DNA of 42,969 nt, from the NCBI GenBank assembly GCA_028291265.1, contig JAQGIK010000097.1, positions 1 through 42,969 on the forward strand. Reading direction: 5' to 3'. Shown here one piece after another: positions 7,895 to 16,669 of this stretch. Position 1 is the first letter of the stretch. Each line of letters opens with the position of its first letter. Under the pieces are notes generated by a model, which saw nothing but the letters and a program-made list of their open reading frames with translations, was not told the origin of the DNA and did no database searches. Origin of the DNA: Caulobacter sp. (GTDB lineage Bacteria; Pseudomonadota; Alphaproteobacteria; Caulobacterales; Caulobacteraceae). The translations under genes and the position numbers were made by a program.

Positions 7895-8054
7895 TCCCTT
7901 CTCCCCTTGTGGGAGAAGGTGGCGCGAAGCGCCGGATGAGGGGTCGAAGACTCTTCAAGCCGCGAAGAGGCGGTGAGGACAGGCGGTGGCGATGCCGGTG
8001 CGACCCCTCATTCGCCCCCTTCGGGGGCGCCTTCTCCCACAAGGGGAGAAGGGA
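7895..8054. repeat. 160-bp intergenic inverted repeat with 25-bp perfect arms
   Basis: Arms at 7895-7919 and 8030-8054 are perfect reverse complements, built on CTTCTCCCCTTGTGGGAGAAGG, itself a near-palindrome. Inner arms also pair: TGAGGGGTCG (7937-7946) with CGACCCCTCA (8001-8010). A nested CGCCCCCTTCGGGGGCG hairpin lies near 8013-8029. This resembles widely dispersed non-coding palindromic elements of alphaproteobacteria. It fills most of the 323-bp gap between flhA and the hicB-like gene; I see no gene in that gap. Confidence 0.85.
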
Positions 8055-8141
8055 ACCTCTAGCGGCGGCTTCACGAGTTGAAACGACTAACCAACCACGG
8101 AGTTTGACCCAGGGACGGTTCGATGAAGTATTCTCGCCCCC

Positions 8142-8537
8142 ATGAGAACATTTGTGTTCCCCGGCATTGTCGAAGCGGCTTCCGACGGAAGCTTCGGCCT
8201 GTTCTTTCCGGACCTGCCCGGCTGCGTCACGGCCGCCGATAGCCTCGACGACCTGGCGGCCGGCGCGCGAGAAGCCCTGCAGCTTCACCTTGAAGGCATG
8301 ATCGAGGACGGTCTTGCCATCCCGGCGGCGTCGGCCATTGCGGACCTGCCGCATGACCCGGACATCAACGAAGCCGGCATCCTGCTCGTCGAGGCGCTGC
8401 CCGACGCGGCCGACGTCGTCAGTCTGACCCTGTCCGCCGCCCTGCTGTCGCGCATCGACGCGGCAGCCCAGGCGCGCGGAACCACCCGCGAGAAAATCCT
8501 CGCGGAAGGCGCCGAGGCGCTGCTCAAGGCGGGCTGA
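8142..8537 (+). CDS. Orphan HicB-like antitoxin-family protein
   Basis: A 131-residue protein. The N-terminal half (residues 3-60) has the HicB partial RNase-H fold: FPGIVEAASDGSFGLFFPDLPGCVTAADSLDDLAAGAREALQLHL, matching the family's pattern of a G-F-pDLPGC turn and following helix. The C-terminal part (about 90-131) resembles a ribbon-helix-helix-type DNA-binding segment (LSAALLSRIDAAAQARGTTREKILAEGAEALL). No hicA toxin gene is visible on either side. A weak promoter (TTGACC at 8104, TATTCT at 8129) sits so close to the ATG that the mRNA may be leaderless. It is convergent with flbD, only 1 bp apart, and interrupts the usual flbD-flhA order, which suggests a later insertion. Confidence 0.85.
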   Translation: MRTFVFPGIVEAASDGSFGLFFPDLPGCVTAADSLDDLAAGAREALQLHLEGMIEDGLAIPAASAIADLPHDPDINEAGILLVEALPDAADVVSLTLSAALLSRIDAAAQARGTTREKILAEGAEALLKAG

Positions 8538-8538
8538 C

Positions 8539-9909
<1,371 letters not shown>

Positions 9910-9936
9910 AACCTACTCTCCTACGAACACCGTGGC

Positions 9937-10281
9937 CTAAGCCGCGTTGTCCCCGTCCTTGATGATTTCCGTCATGGTCACGCCCAGGCGGTCGTCGACG
10001 ACGACGACCTCGCCGCGCGCCACCAGGCGGTTGTTGACGTAGATGTCGATCGCCTCGCCGACCTTGCGGTCCAGCTCCAGGACACTGCCCTGGCCCAGCT
10101 GCAGCAGCTGGGCGACGCTCATGTTGGCCCGGCCGAGCACGGCCGAGATGTTGACCGGCACGTCGAAGACCGGCGCCAGGTCGGTGGCGGTCTTCTCGTC
10201 GAAGTCCACGGGCATCTCGCTGGCCAGGGGCTGGTCCGGCGAGAATTCCTCGAGCGTCAGGTTGTCTTCAGCCATGGTCAT
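9937..10281 (-). CDS. fliN: Flagellar motor switch protein FliN
   Basis: A 114-residue C-ring component with the C-terminal SpoA-type fold, working with FliG and FliM in torque switching and with FlbE/FliH in export docking. The conserved core covers about residues 38-108: [69 protein letters not shown]. The start at 10281 overlaps the end of flbE by 14 bases; a second ATG two codons on (10275) is equally possible. It lies in the fliF-fliG-flbE-fliN-flbD operon, 27 bases before flbD. Length matches the family. No fliM is present in the window. Confidence 0.95.
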   Translation of the reverse strand: MTMAEDNLTLEEFSPDQPLASEMPVDFDEKTATDLAPVFDVPVNISAVLGRANMSVAQLLQLGQGSVLELDRKVGEAIDIYVNNRLVARGEVVVVDDRLGVTMTEIIKDGDNAA

Positions 10282-10921
10282 GTTCCGATGGAATCAGGGG
10301 TTCGGCGTGCAGGCCTTCGGCGGCCAGAGCCTGGTCGAGGGCGACCTGGATGCGGTTGGCGGCGTCGACCGGATCGAAGCTGGCCCGGCCGTCGCCCCAG
10401 TCGAGGATGAAGGCGGCCAGGGTCATGCCGGGCTCGGCCCGCGCCTCGATGCGGCCCGAATGGCCAAGGCTGGAGGCCATGCCGTCGAGGGCCGCCTGGA
10501 CCCGTTCCTGGGCCTCCGGCGCGACCTTGACCAGCAGGCGCGGGCTGGCCTCGACCTCGCGGGCCAGGGCCTCGAGCGCGGCGGTGACCGGGGCTTCGGG
10601 GAATTTGGCCAGGGCGCTGTCGGCGATCTTGCGGGCGGCGGCCAGGCTGAGCTTGGCGGTCTCCGAGCGGTGCGAGTGAGCAACCTCGGCCAGGGCGCCC
10701 AGTCCGGCGCGGGCGGCGTCGGCGATGCGGTCCATGGCCCGGGCCAGGTCCGTCTCGGCCTGGGCCAGGACCGAGCGCTCGCCTTCGGCGTAGGCGGCGG
10801 CGCGGACGGCCTCGACCTCTTCCGGCGTGAAGCTGCGCTTGGCGCGCGGCGGCTGGTAGGCGACCGCGCCGGCGTCGTCGAATTCGGTGTCGAAGGTGAA
10901 GGGGCGGGGTGTGCTGGTCAT
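10268..10921 (-). CDS. flbE: Flagellar export regulator FlbE (FliH-like)
   Basis: A 217-residue FliH-type protein that in other bacteria binds the export ATPase FliI and docks it at the C-ring through FliN. The N-terminus is short and variable; a charged coiled-coil region (about residues 33-90, [24 protein letters not shown]) leads into a globular C-terminal domain (about 90-205, ending with [25 protein letters not shown]). Its start codon shares one base with the fliG stop (TGATG). The position between fliG and fliN is the Caulobacter order, where this gene is called flbE. Sequence conservation of the family is low, so the name rests on position and the C-terminal pattern together. Confidence 0.88.
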   Translation of the reverse strand: MTSTPRPFTFDTEFDDAGAVAYQPPRAKRSFTPEEVEAVRAAAYAEGERSVLAQAETDLARAMDRIADAARAGLGALAEVAHSHRSETAKLSLAAARKIADSALAKFPEAPVTAALEALAREVEASPRLLVKVAPEAQERVQAALDGMASSLGHSGRIEARAEPGMTLAAFILDWGDGRASFDPVDAANRIQVALDQALAAEGLHAEPLIPSEHDHG

Positions 10922-11952
10922 CAGTAGATCAGCTCGTCGTCGCCGCCGGCCCCGGCCAGCATGATCTCGCCCTTGGCGGCCAGGTCCTTGGCCACCTGGA
11001 CCATGGCCATCTGGGCCTGGTCGACGTCCTTCAGGCGCACGGGGCCCATGCCCTCCATGTCCTCGCGCATGATCTTGGCGGCGCGCTCGGACATGTTGGA
11101 GAAGAACATCTCGCGCAGGGCGTCGGAGGCGCCCTTCAGGGCCAGGCCCAGCTGGTCCTTCTCGACGGCGCGGAGCAGGGTCTGCACCCCGCCCGGGTCG
11201 AGCTTGGAGAGGTCCTCGAAGACGAACATCAGCGCCCTGATCCGCTCGGCGCTCTCGCGGTTGCGTTCTTCCAGGGCGGCGATGAATCGGCCCTCGGTCT
11301 GGCGGTCGAAATTGTTGAAGATGTCGGCCATCAGTTCATGGCTGTCGCGCTTCGACGTGCGCGCCAGGTTGGACATGAACTCGACGCGCAGGGTCTGTTC
11401 GATCTTGTCGAGAATGTCGCGCTGCACCGGCTCCATGCGCAGCATGCGCTGGACGCATTCGAGGGCGAAGTCCTCGGGCAGGCAGGTCAGCACCCGGGCG
11501 GCATGGTCGCTCTTGATCTTCGACAGCACCACCGCGACGGTCTGCGGGTATTCGTTCTTCAGGTAGTTGGCGAGCACCGCCTCGTTCACGTTGCCCAGCT
11601 TGTCCCACATGGTGCGACCCGCCGGACCGCGGATCTCCTCCATCAGGTTGTCGACCTTCTCGGGGGCCATGAAGCTGGCCAGCAGGCGCTGGGTCTGCTC
11701 GAAGCTGCCCATGATGGCGCCCGAGCCGCTCATCCCCGAGACGAACTCGACCAGCAGCTCCTCGACGACCGTGGCCGAGACGGTGCCCAGGCTGGCCATG
11801 GCCTGGGAGATTTCCTTGATCTCCTCCTCGTCGAGGGCTTCCCAGATGTGGGTGTGCTCCTCGCCGAGGGCGAGCATGACGACAGCCGCCTTCTCCGGCC
11901 CGTTCAGGCGGCCGGTATCGACGATGGCCTTGGATTTGGCGTTACGGCTCAT
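10921..11952 (-). CDS. fliG: Flagellar motor switch protein FliG
   Basis: A 343-residue switch protein that links the MS ring (FliF) to the C ring and contacts the stator. The N-terminal domain has [18 protein letters not shown] (about residues 15-33). The middle domain carries [24 protein letters not shown], where the usual EHPQ motif reads EYPQ. The C-terminal domain has the charged torque helix [34 protein letters not shown] and the closing [31 protein letters not shown]. Length and all three armadillo-type domains are normal. It overlaps fliF by 4 bases and abuts flbE, consistent with one polycistronic mRNA and balanced synthesis. Confidence 0.97.
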   Translation of the reverse strand: MSRNAKSKAIVDTGRLNGPEKAAVVMLALGEEHTHIWEALDEEEIKEISQAMASLGTVSATVVEELLVEFVSGMSGSGAIMGSFEQTQRLLASFMAPEKVDNLMEEIRGPAGRTMWDKLGNVNEAVLANYLKNEYPQTVAVVLSKIKSDHAARVLTCLPEDFALECVQRMLRMEPVQRDILDKIEQTLRVEFMSNLARTSKRDSHELMADIFNNFDRQTEGRFIAALEERNRESAERIRALMFVFEDLSKLDPGGVQTLLRAVEKDQLGLALKGASDALREMFFSNMSERAAKIMREDMEGMGPVRLKDVDQAQMAMVQVAKDLAAKGEIMLAGAGGDDELIY

Positions 11953-13607
11953 GCGGTCTCATGCAGCCAGCTGCGGAGGATCGAGACCGACTCTTCCGGG
12001 TGGTTGTCGACGAATTCGCTGACCCGCTTGACGCTGCTGGCCTTCACCTGGCCTTCGATGCGGGCGATGTCGATGCGCTGGTCCATGTCGCTTTGGGGCA
12101 GGGCCAGCATCTCGCCGGTAACCGGGTCGATCTGCATCTGGAGCTGCTGGGCCTGGCCGGGGGTCAGCGACGCCATGCCGCCGGCCGCGCCGGCCAGCAT
12201 CGGCATCGGGCCGCCGACGCCGGGCTGGTTCAGGCTCTTGAGCAGCGGCCGCAGGCCGAAGAACAGCAGCAGCATGACGACGATGGCCCCGGCCGCCAGT
12301 TCGGCGATGCGCAGGAGGTCGTTCTTGGTGAAGTCGAACATGCCGCCCTTGCCGTCGCTGGCCAGGGCCTCGTCATGGGCGAAGCGGACGTTGATCACCT
12401 TGACGGTGTCGCCGCGCCCGGCGTTGAAGCCGACGGCGGCCTTCACCAGTTCGTCGAGCTTGGCCATCTCGTCGGGCGAGCGGGCGGTATAGGGACCGGG
12501 CTTGCCATTGGCCCCGGCCCCCGTGGCCCCGTCGACGGCGACGGCGACGCTGAGCTTCTGGACGGTGCCGGGAGCGACGACCTCGGTGCGGGTGGTCTCG
12601 GAGATCTCGTAGTTGGTGACCGTCGAATTGCCCTTGGTCGTGTTCTTGTTGACCGGCAGGAAGGACGGGTTGGCGGCATCGCCCGGGATATTGCCCGAGG
12701 CCGAAACGGCGTCGTTGTTCGACGAGGAGCCCTCTTCGCTGGCCTGTTCGTTGGTCTGTTCGGAGCGGATGACCTGACCGTCGGGGTCGAAGGTCTTCTT
12801 CTGTTCGGTGACCTGGGCCATGTCGATCTCGGCCGAGACCTCGACCCGGGCCTTGCCGGCCCCGACCACGCCCTCGACCTGCTGGCGGATGCGTTCGGCC
12901 AGGTCGCGCTCGATCTGGGCCTTGCGGTCGTCGGCGATGGCGCCCAGCGCCCCGCCGTGGCCCAAGGCGGCCAGGGTCTTGCCGTCCTTCATGTCGGTGA
13001 CGCCGACGTTATCGGGCTTCAAGCCCTCGACGGCGCCGGCAACGAAATTCTGGATCGCCTGTACTTGATCCTGGCCCGGCTTGCGGCCGGCCACCATGAT
13101 CGAAACCGAGGCGGTCGGGTTGCCGGCCTCGTCCTCGAACAGCTGGCGCTTGGGGATGTTGAGCAGCACGCGGACGTCGGTGACGCCGTGCCAGCCCTTG
13201 ATGGTCCGCTGCAGCTCGCCCTCGAGGGCGCGCTTGTTGTTGATCTGCTGGACGAAGTCGGTCTGGCCCAGCGCCGACGTCTGGTCGAAGATTTCGTAAC
13301 CGACCGATCCGCTGGTCACCAGGCCCTTGCCGGCCACCAGCAGGCGGGTCGAGGCGACCTTGTCGCGGTCGACCATGATGGTCGAGCCATCGCCCTTGGC
13401 TTCGTACTTGATGCCGGCCTGGTCGAGCGCCGCGGTGACTTCCGAGGCCTCTTTCAGGTCGAGATTGGAATAGAGCAGCGCCTTGGGCTGGGTCATGAAG
13501 CCGCTGGTCAGGGCGATGATCGCCGCCAGCAGGCCGACCCCGATGCCGGCCATGACCAGCAGCCGGACGAGCCCCGCACCTCTTAACGCGCCTAGAAACC
13601 TGTCCAC
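11949..13607 (-). CDS. fliF: Flagellar MS-ring protein FliF
   Basis: A 552-residue inner-membrane protein that builds the MS ring, the first structure of the basal body. A membrane segment lies near residues 14-36. The periplasmic ring-building part follows, with [28 protein letters not shown] and [36 protein letters not shown] second membrane segment lies near residues 430-455. The C-terminal tail (ending [17 protein letters not shown]) is the FliG-binding motif. The start is a GTG at 13607. It is the first gene of the operon; a CtrA-like box and an ftr-like FlbD site lie just upstream. Confidence 0.97.
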   Translation of the reverse strand: MDRFLGALRGAGLVRLLVMAGIGVGLLAAIIALTSGFMTQPKALLYSNLDLKEASEVTAALDQAGIKYEAKGDGSTIMVDRDKVASTRLLVAGKGLVTSGSVGYEIFDQTSALGQTDFVQQINNKRALEGELQRTIKGWHGVTDVRVLLNIPKRQLFEDEAGNPTASVSIMVAGRKPGQDQVQAIQNFVAGAVEGLKPDNVGVTDMKDGKTLAALGHGGALGAIADDRKAQIERDLAERIRQQVEGVVGAGKARVEVSAEIDMAQVTEQKKTFDPDGQVIRSEQTNEQASEEGSSSNNDAVSASGNIPGDAANPSFLPVNKNTTKGNSTVTNYEISETTRTEVVAPGTVQKLSVAVAVDGATGAGANGKPGPYTARSPDEMAKLDELVKAAVGFNAGRGDTVKVINVRFAHDEALASDGKGGMFDFTKNDLLRIAELAAGAIVVMLLLFFGLRPLLKSLNQPGVGGPMPMLAGAAGGMASLTPGQAQQLQMQIDPVTGEMLALPQSDMDQRIDIARIEGQVKASSVKRVSEFVDNHPEESVSILRSWLHETA

Positions 13608-13636
13608 CTGGGTTCCCGTCCCCGAAACGAAACCAA

Positions 13637-13653
13637 CGCCCGCTTCTGCCGGG
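13637..13653 (-). promoter_or_regulatory. ftr-like FlbD site at the fliF promoter
   Basis: Minus-strand CCCGGCAGAAGCGGGCG closely matches the ftr-like site upstream of flgK (CCCGGCAGAAACCGCCG), identical over the first ten bases. It lies 30 bp upstream of the fliF start, overlapping the expected transcription start. In Caulobacter FlbD represses fliF from such a site, so a repressor role is predicted. Confidence 0.65.
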
Positions 13654-13683
13654 TTTGCTAGGCAGGATTTACCGGGTGGTTGG

Positions 13684-13698
13684 TAAACGGGGCTTTAA
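13684..13698 (-). promoter_or_regulatory. CtrA-like box upstream of fliF
   Basis: Minus-strand TTAA-N7-TTTA-CC differs from the CtrA consensus TTAA-N7-TTAA-C by one base in the second half. It lies about 30-45 bp upstream of the ftr-like site, where a -35-region activator box would sit. Early (class II) flagellar genes in Caulobacter are CtrA-activated, which fits. Confidence 0.55.
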
Positions 13699-13736
13699 GA
13701 GGCTTGGTAAGGAACCGCGGCATTTAGCGCCTCTCT

Positions 13737-13954
13737 AGTTCCTCCTCCGACCCGCAGGGGCGGGGTAGGGGGACCGCCGCCGAAGGCGGTGGTGGAGGGG
13801 GCAGCGCCGGCTTGTCAGGATCAGGAGCGTTCTGGCGCGGTTGTGACAGCTGCGTTCAGGGTGTGCTGGCGCCGCCGGTGCTGCCCCCTCCACCACCCGC
13901 TGCGCGGGCGGTCCCCCTCCCCCGTCGCGCCTGCGGCGCGCCGAAGGAGGAACT
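13737..13954. repeat. 218-bp palindromic intergenic element (MITE-like), copy 1
   Basis: Begins with AGTTCCTCCTCCG and ends with the matching GAAGGAGGAACT. Inner blocks are also mirrored: GGTGGTGGAGGGGGCAGC on the left with GCTGCCCCCTCCACCACC on the right, and GGGGGACCGC with GCGGTCCCCC. The right arm, read in reverse, is strongly similar to the element at 42844-42969, including CCTGAACGCAGCTGT. No coding region is seen in it. It accounts for about half of the 425-bp gap between fliF and sciP. Confidence 0.8.
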
Positions 13955-13966
13955 CAAAACAGCAAC

Positions 13967-13995
13967 GGCCGCGCCCCCGTTCGGGGAGCGCGGCC
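13967..13995 (-). terminator. Intrinsic terminator of sciP
   Basis: GGCCGCGC (13967-13974) pairs with GCGCGGCC (13988-13995), extended by CCCC/GGGG across one mismatch. Read on the minus strand the stem is followed by GTTGCTGTTTTG, a T-rich tail, about 40 bases after the sciP stop. Good intrinsic terminator. Confidence 0.75.
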
Positions 13996-14032
13996 GCCTT
14001 ACTCGCCAAGCCTTAAGGGGGGGCGGAGCGGC

Positions 14033-14320
14033 TCAGCGATACTGTTGCAGGCGGGTGGTGCGCAGGCCCGCCAGGCCGTGCCGGTCGATCGACTGCTGCC
14101 AGTTGAGGAATTCCTCGTTGGTCAGCCGATACCGGTCACAGGCGTCGTCGAGGGTGAGAAGCCCACCACGGACCGCCGCCACGACCTCCGCCTTGCGGCG
14201 GATCACCCACCGCTCGGTATTGGCCGGCGGCAGGTCGGACAGCGTCAGGGGCGCGCCGGTCGGACCGATCACGTACTTCTCACCCTTGCTGTTGACCCGC
14301 TGCTGCTGCTGCTGAAGCAT
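14033..14320 (-). CDS. sciP: CtrA inhibitory protein SciP (DUF1153)
   Basis: A 95-residue helix-turn-helix protein. In Caulobacter SciP binds CtrA and blocks its recruitment of RNA polymerase in swarmer cells. The family core is intact: GEKYVIGPTGAPLTLSDLPP, then TERWVIRRKAEVVAAVRGGLL, LDDACDRYRLTNEEFLNWQQSI and the terminal HGLAGLRTTRLQQYR. The ATG at 14320 is chosen because an AGAGG ribosome site precedes it by 9 bases and the N-terminal MLQQQQQRVNSKGEKYV suits the family; a start 17 codons upstream would add unconserved residues. A CTG/CAG run encodes the glutamines. The position between flgE and fliF matches Caulobacter. A good terminator follows. Confidence 0.93.
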   Translation of the reverse strand: MLQQQQQRVNSKGEKYVIGPTGAPLTLSDLPPANTERWVIRRKAEVVAAVRGGLLTLDDACDRYRLTNEEFLNWQQSIDRHGLAGLRTTRLQQYR

Positions 14321-14386
14321 GGTTCTACGCCTCTCTTGGACATCACTGTTGAGGGAGACCATAGCGATCACGCGATAACGCCCCGT

Positions 14387-14413
14387 GAATCGGTCTAGTA
14401 AAAATGCAAGTAA
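14387..14413 (-). promoter_or_regulatory. Candidate sciP control region: GANTC site and degenerate CtrA box
   Basis: A CcrM methylation site GAATC/GATTC lies at 14387-14391. Upstream, minus-strand TTAC-N7-TTTA-C (14399-14413) matches CtrA TTAA-N7-TTAA-C with two mismatches, about 80 bp before the sciP start. A TTAA-N8-TTAA pair at 14474-14489 has the wrong spacing. CtrA and methylation control is plausible but not shown. Confidence 0.35.
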
Positions 14414-14489
14414 CCACGGTTTGTCCCCGTCCTAACGCTCTGTTTCATCTTGAGACACCGGCGTTAGCCGCCGTTAATCTCTTGGTTAA

Positions 14490-15893
14490 TTATCTCTTGA
14501 TGCTCAGAAGCTCTTCCAGCATCTGATCGGCCGTCGAGATGATCTTCGAGGAGGCCGAATAGGCCCGCTGGGTGATGATCAGGCCGGTGAATTCGCTCGA
14601 GAGATCGACGGTCGAGGCCTCGAGGGTGGATGGCGCGATGGCCCCCGCCCCGCCCGTGCCGGCCGACTTCAGGCTGTAGGTGCCGCTGTCCTGCGTCACC
14701 CGGTAGGCGTTGCCGTTGGTGCCCCTCAGGCCGTCCGGATTGGCGAAGGTGGCGATGGCGACCTGGGCGATCTGGCGGCTGATGCCGTTGTCGAAGATGG
14801 CGGTGACGAAGCCGTCCTCGTCGATCTCGACATTGGTCAGGTTGCCGAAGGCGGTGCCGTTGGTGTTGACGCCCTGGACGATCGACTGGCTGTCGTACTG
14901 GGTCAGGCCGCCCGCGCCGCCGGCCAAGTCGATGCGGATTTCCTGTTCGTCGATGCCCAGGCCCGTCGCCCAGTTGGCCTCGCCGGCCGCCGGAGCGCCA
15001 CTGGCCGAGGCCCCGAAGCGGAGGACCGGATCGTCGGCGTCGATCAGGGTGGTCGCGTCTGTGTCCATGCGGCCGTCGGGCGTGAAGGCGATGATGCCGG
15101 TCTTCAGCTGGCCGTTGGTCAGGCCCGCGCCGGTGATGACATCGCTGGCCGGCACGGCCCGGATCTCGGCGTACCACTGGTTGGGCACGTTGCTCTTCAG
15201 GAAGTCGATCTGCAGGGTGCGCTTGCCGCCCTTGGAATCGGAGGCCGGAACCTGGATCGAGAAGTCCGGCTTCACCCCGGTGCCGAGGTCGGCGTCGTAC
15301 ATGGCCATCGATTTGGTCGAGGCGTTGTAGGTCGCCAGTTCGGCCGAAACCGCCTGGCTGGACTTCAGGTTGGCGCTGACCGCGACGCGGGTCGTCGGCT
15401 CAGCGGCGCCGCCGACGTTGGAGACGTTGATCGAGGCCAGGCGCGACAGGTCCGAGGGGTCGGTGGTGATGACGCCCTGGTCGTCGACCAGCCAGCCCTG
15501 CAGGTAGAGGCCGGACTCGTTCTTCAGGTAGCCGAGGTTGTCGAGCTGGAAGCTGCCGGCGCGGGTGAAGGCGCGGGCGTCGCTCGACTGCAGGTCCTCG
15601 GGCTTTTCGGTGACCACGAAGAAGCCCGCGCCGCTGATCGCCAGGTCCGTGGAGTTGGACGTCGCCTGCGGCAGGCCCTGCTGGGTCACGTACTGGCGGG
15701 TGTGGGCGGTGACGCCGCCGGCCGCGTAGGCGGCGCTGCGGTTGTTGCCCGAGACCAGGGTCCCGAAATTGGCCTGGCTACGCTTGTAGCCGACCGTGTT
15801 GACGTTGGAGATGTTGTCGGAAATCGCGGCGAGGGCCGACGAGTTCGCGACCAGACCAGACACCCCGGCGAGCATGGCGCTGTTGATGCTCAT
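14490..15893 (-). CDS. flgE: Flagellar hook protein FlgE
   Basis: A 467-residue structural subunit of the flexible hook, exported through the flagellar type III gate. The N-terminal flagellar rod/hook motif is present (SALAAISDNISNVNTVGYKRSQANF, about residues 19-43). The FlgE core GAGFFVVTEKPEDLQ leads to ARAFTRAGSFQLDNLGYLKNESGLYLQGW. The conserved C-terminal helix is STVDLSSEFTGLIITQRAYSASSKIISTADQMLEELLSIKR. An AAGGA ribosome site precedes the start by about 8 bases. It is the third gene of fliK-flgD-flgE, 107 bp after flgD, and no separate sigma54 promoter is visible in that gap. Confidence 0.97.
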   Translation of the reverse strand: MSINSAMLAGVSGLVANSSALAAISDNISNVNTVGYKRSQANFGTLVSGNNRSAAYAAGGVTAHTRQYVTQQGLPQATSNSTDLAISGAGFFVVTEKPEDLQSSDARAFTRAGSFQLDNLGYLKNESGLYLQGWLVDDQGVITTDPSDLSRLASINVSNVGGAAEPTTRVAVSANLKSSQAVSAELATYNASTKSMAMYDADLGTGVKPDFSIQVPASDSKGGKRTLQIDFLKSNVPNQWYAEIRAVPASDVITGAGLTNGQLKTGIIAFTPDGRMDTDATTLIDADDPVLRFGASASGAPAAGEANWATGLGIDEQEIRIDLAGGAGGLTQYDSQSIVQGVNTNGTAFGNLTNVEIDEDGFVTAIFDNGISRQIAQVAIATFANPDGLRGTNGNAYRVTQDSGTYSLKSAGTGGAGAIAPSTLEASTVDLSSEFTGLIITQRAYSASSKIISTADQMLEELLSIKR

Positions 15894-15965
15894 TGGTTTC
15901 TTATCCTTGCCTAAGCGGTATGGGTTTCACGTCAGCGCCTTCATGCGTTTGCGGATTTCCGCGCC

Positions 15966-15982
15966 GGAGCCATTCGGGCTCC
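15966..15982 (-). other. Intercistronic hairpin between flgD and flgE
   Basis: A 6-bp stem GGAGCC/GGCTCC with a 5-nt loop in the 107-bp flgD-flgE gap. On the operon (minus) strand it is preceded by an A-tract and not followed by T residues, so it is not a terminator in that direction. It could protect the 3' end of a processed upstream mRNA or set flgE level; role unproven. Confidence 0.4.
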
Positions 15983-16000
15983 GTTTTGTTCGGGTCGTCG

Positions 16001-16660
16001 TCAGATCGTGTTGGCCACGGCCGTGACGGCGCTGATCGGCACGCGAGTCTTGCCGATGGTGACGATGTTGGTGCCGTCGACGGACTGCACGGCGGTGGCG
16101 AGGCCGGTCAGGGTCTGGATGGCGGAGAACTTGGTTCCGGACGAATCGGTCGGCGTGATCCGCAGGCCGTAGTCGCCGTCGGCGAGCTGGGTCCCGAGGT
16201 TGTTCTTGCCGTCCCACTCGAAGGTCTGGTTGCCGGCCCCGGTCGCGGTCAGCACCTTGCTGGCGACCACGGCGCCCTTGGAGTCGAGGACGTCGAGTTG
16301 AACGCTCGAGGCGCCGCGCGGCAGGTTGTAGCTCCAGGTGGCCTTGCCGTCCTCCAGCGTGGCGGCGCCGGTGGTGGCGGTCACCGTCTTGCCGATCAGG
16401 TTGACCGAGCCGGCCAGGCCGCCGTCGCTCATGCCGACCAGGGCGGCCAGCAGGTCGTTGGTCAAGAGCTGCTGCTCGACGCCGGTCATCTGGACGATCT
16501 GTTGCGTGAACTGGCTCGAGTCCATCGGCGACAGCGGGTCCTGGTTCTTCAGCTGGGTGGTCAGCAGGCTGAGGAAGGTCTCGGTGCTGTCGGCCAGCCG
16601 CGTGCGGCTGTCGCTGATCTTGTCGAGAACGTTCGTACCGGAGGAGACGGCGTCGACCAT
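16001..16660 (-). CDS. flgD: Hook cap/assembly protein FlgD
   Basis: A 219-residue scaffold protein that caps the growing hook. The N-terminal FlgD signature is clear: ETFLSLLTTQLKNQDPLSPMDSSQFTQQIVQMTGVEQQL (about residues 26-65). The middle has the FLG-D Ig-like fold: ASSVQLDVLDSKGAVV, then GNQTFEWDGKNNLGTQLADGDYGLRI. The C-terminus is TRVPISAVTAV, typical of the Tudor-like part. It starts 9 bp after fliK and precedes flgE, so it belongs to the same sigma54-dependent operon. Length is normal. Confidence 0.95.
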   Translation of the reverse strand: MVDAVSSGTNVLDKISDSRTRLADSTETFLSLLTTQLKNQDPLSPMDSSQFTQQIVQMTGVEQQLLTNDLLAALVGMSDGGLAGSVNLIGKTVTATTGAATLEDGKATWSYNLPRGASSVQLDVLDSKGAVVASKVLTATGAGNQTFEWDGKNNLGTQLADGDYGLRITPTDSSGTKFSAIQTLTGLATAVQSVDGTNIVTIGKTRVPISAVTAVANTI

Positions 16661-16669
16661 GGGGGCGTC

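Noticed and set aside
6106..8145. A 679-codon plus-strand open frame across flhA
   Set aside because: Composition is the Asp/Gly/His/Gln-rich pattern typical of antisense frames, and the flhA protein on the other strand is fully conserved in type.
8142..8537. A complete HicAB toxin-antitoxin pair
   Set aside because: No small double-stranded-RNA-binding-fold HicA frame was found in the 320 bp upstream, and flbD abuts the downstream end.
14474..14489. TTAA-N8-TTAA upstream of sciP as a CtrA box
   Set aside because: Spacing is 8 rather than 7 bp and it lies at the flgE stop, about 155 bp from the sciP start; a weaker but correctly spaced site is nearer.
15966..15988. Plus-strand intrinsic terminator between flgE and flgD
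   Set aside because: The stem is followed by GTTTTGTT on the plus strand, but no plus-strand gene leads into it.
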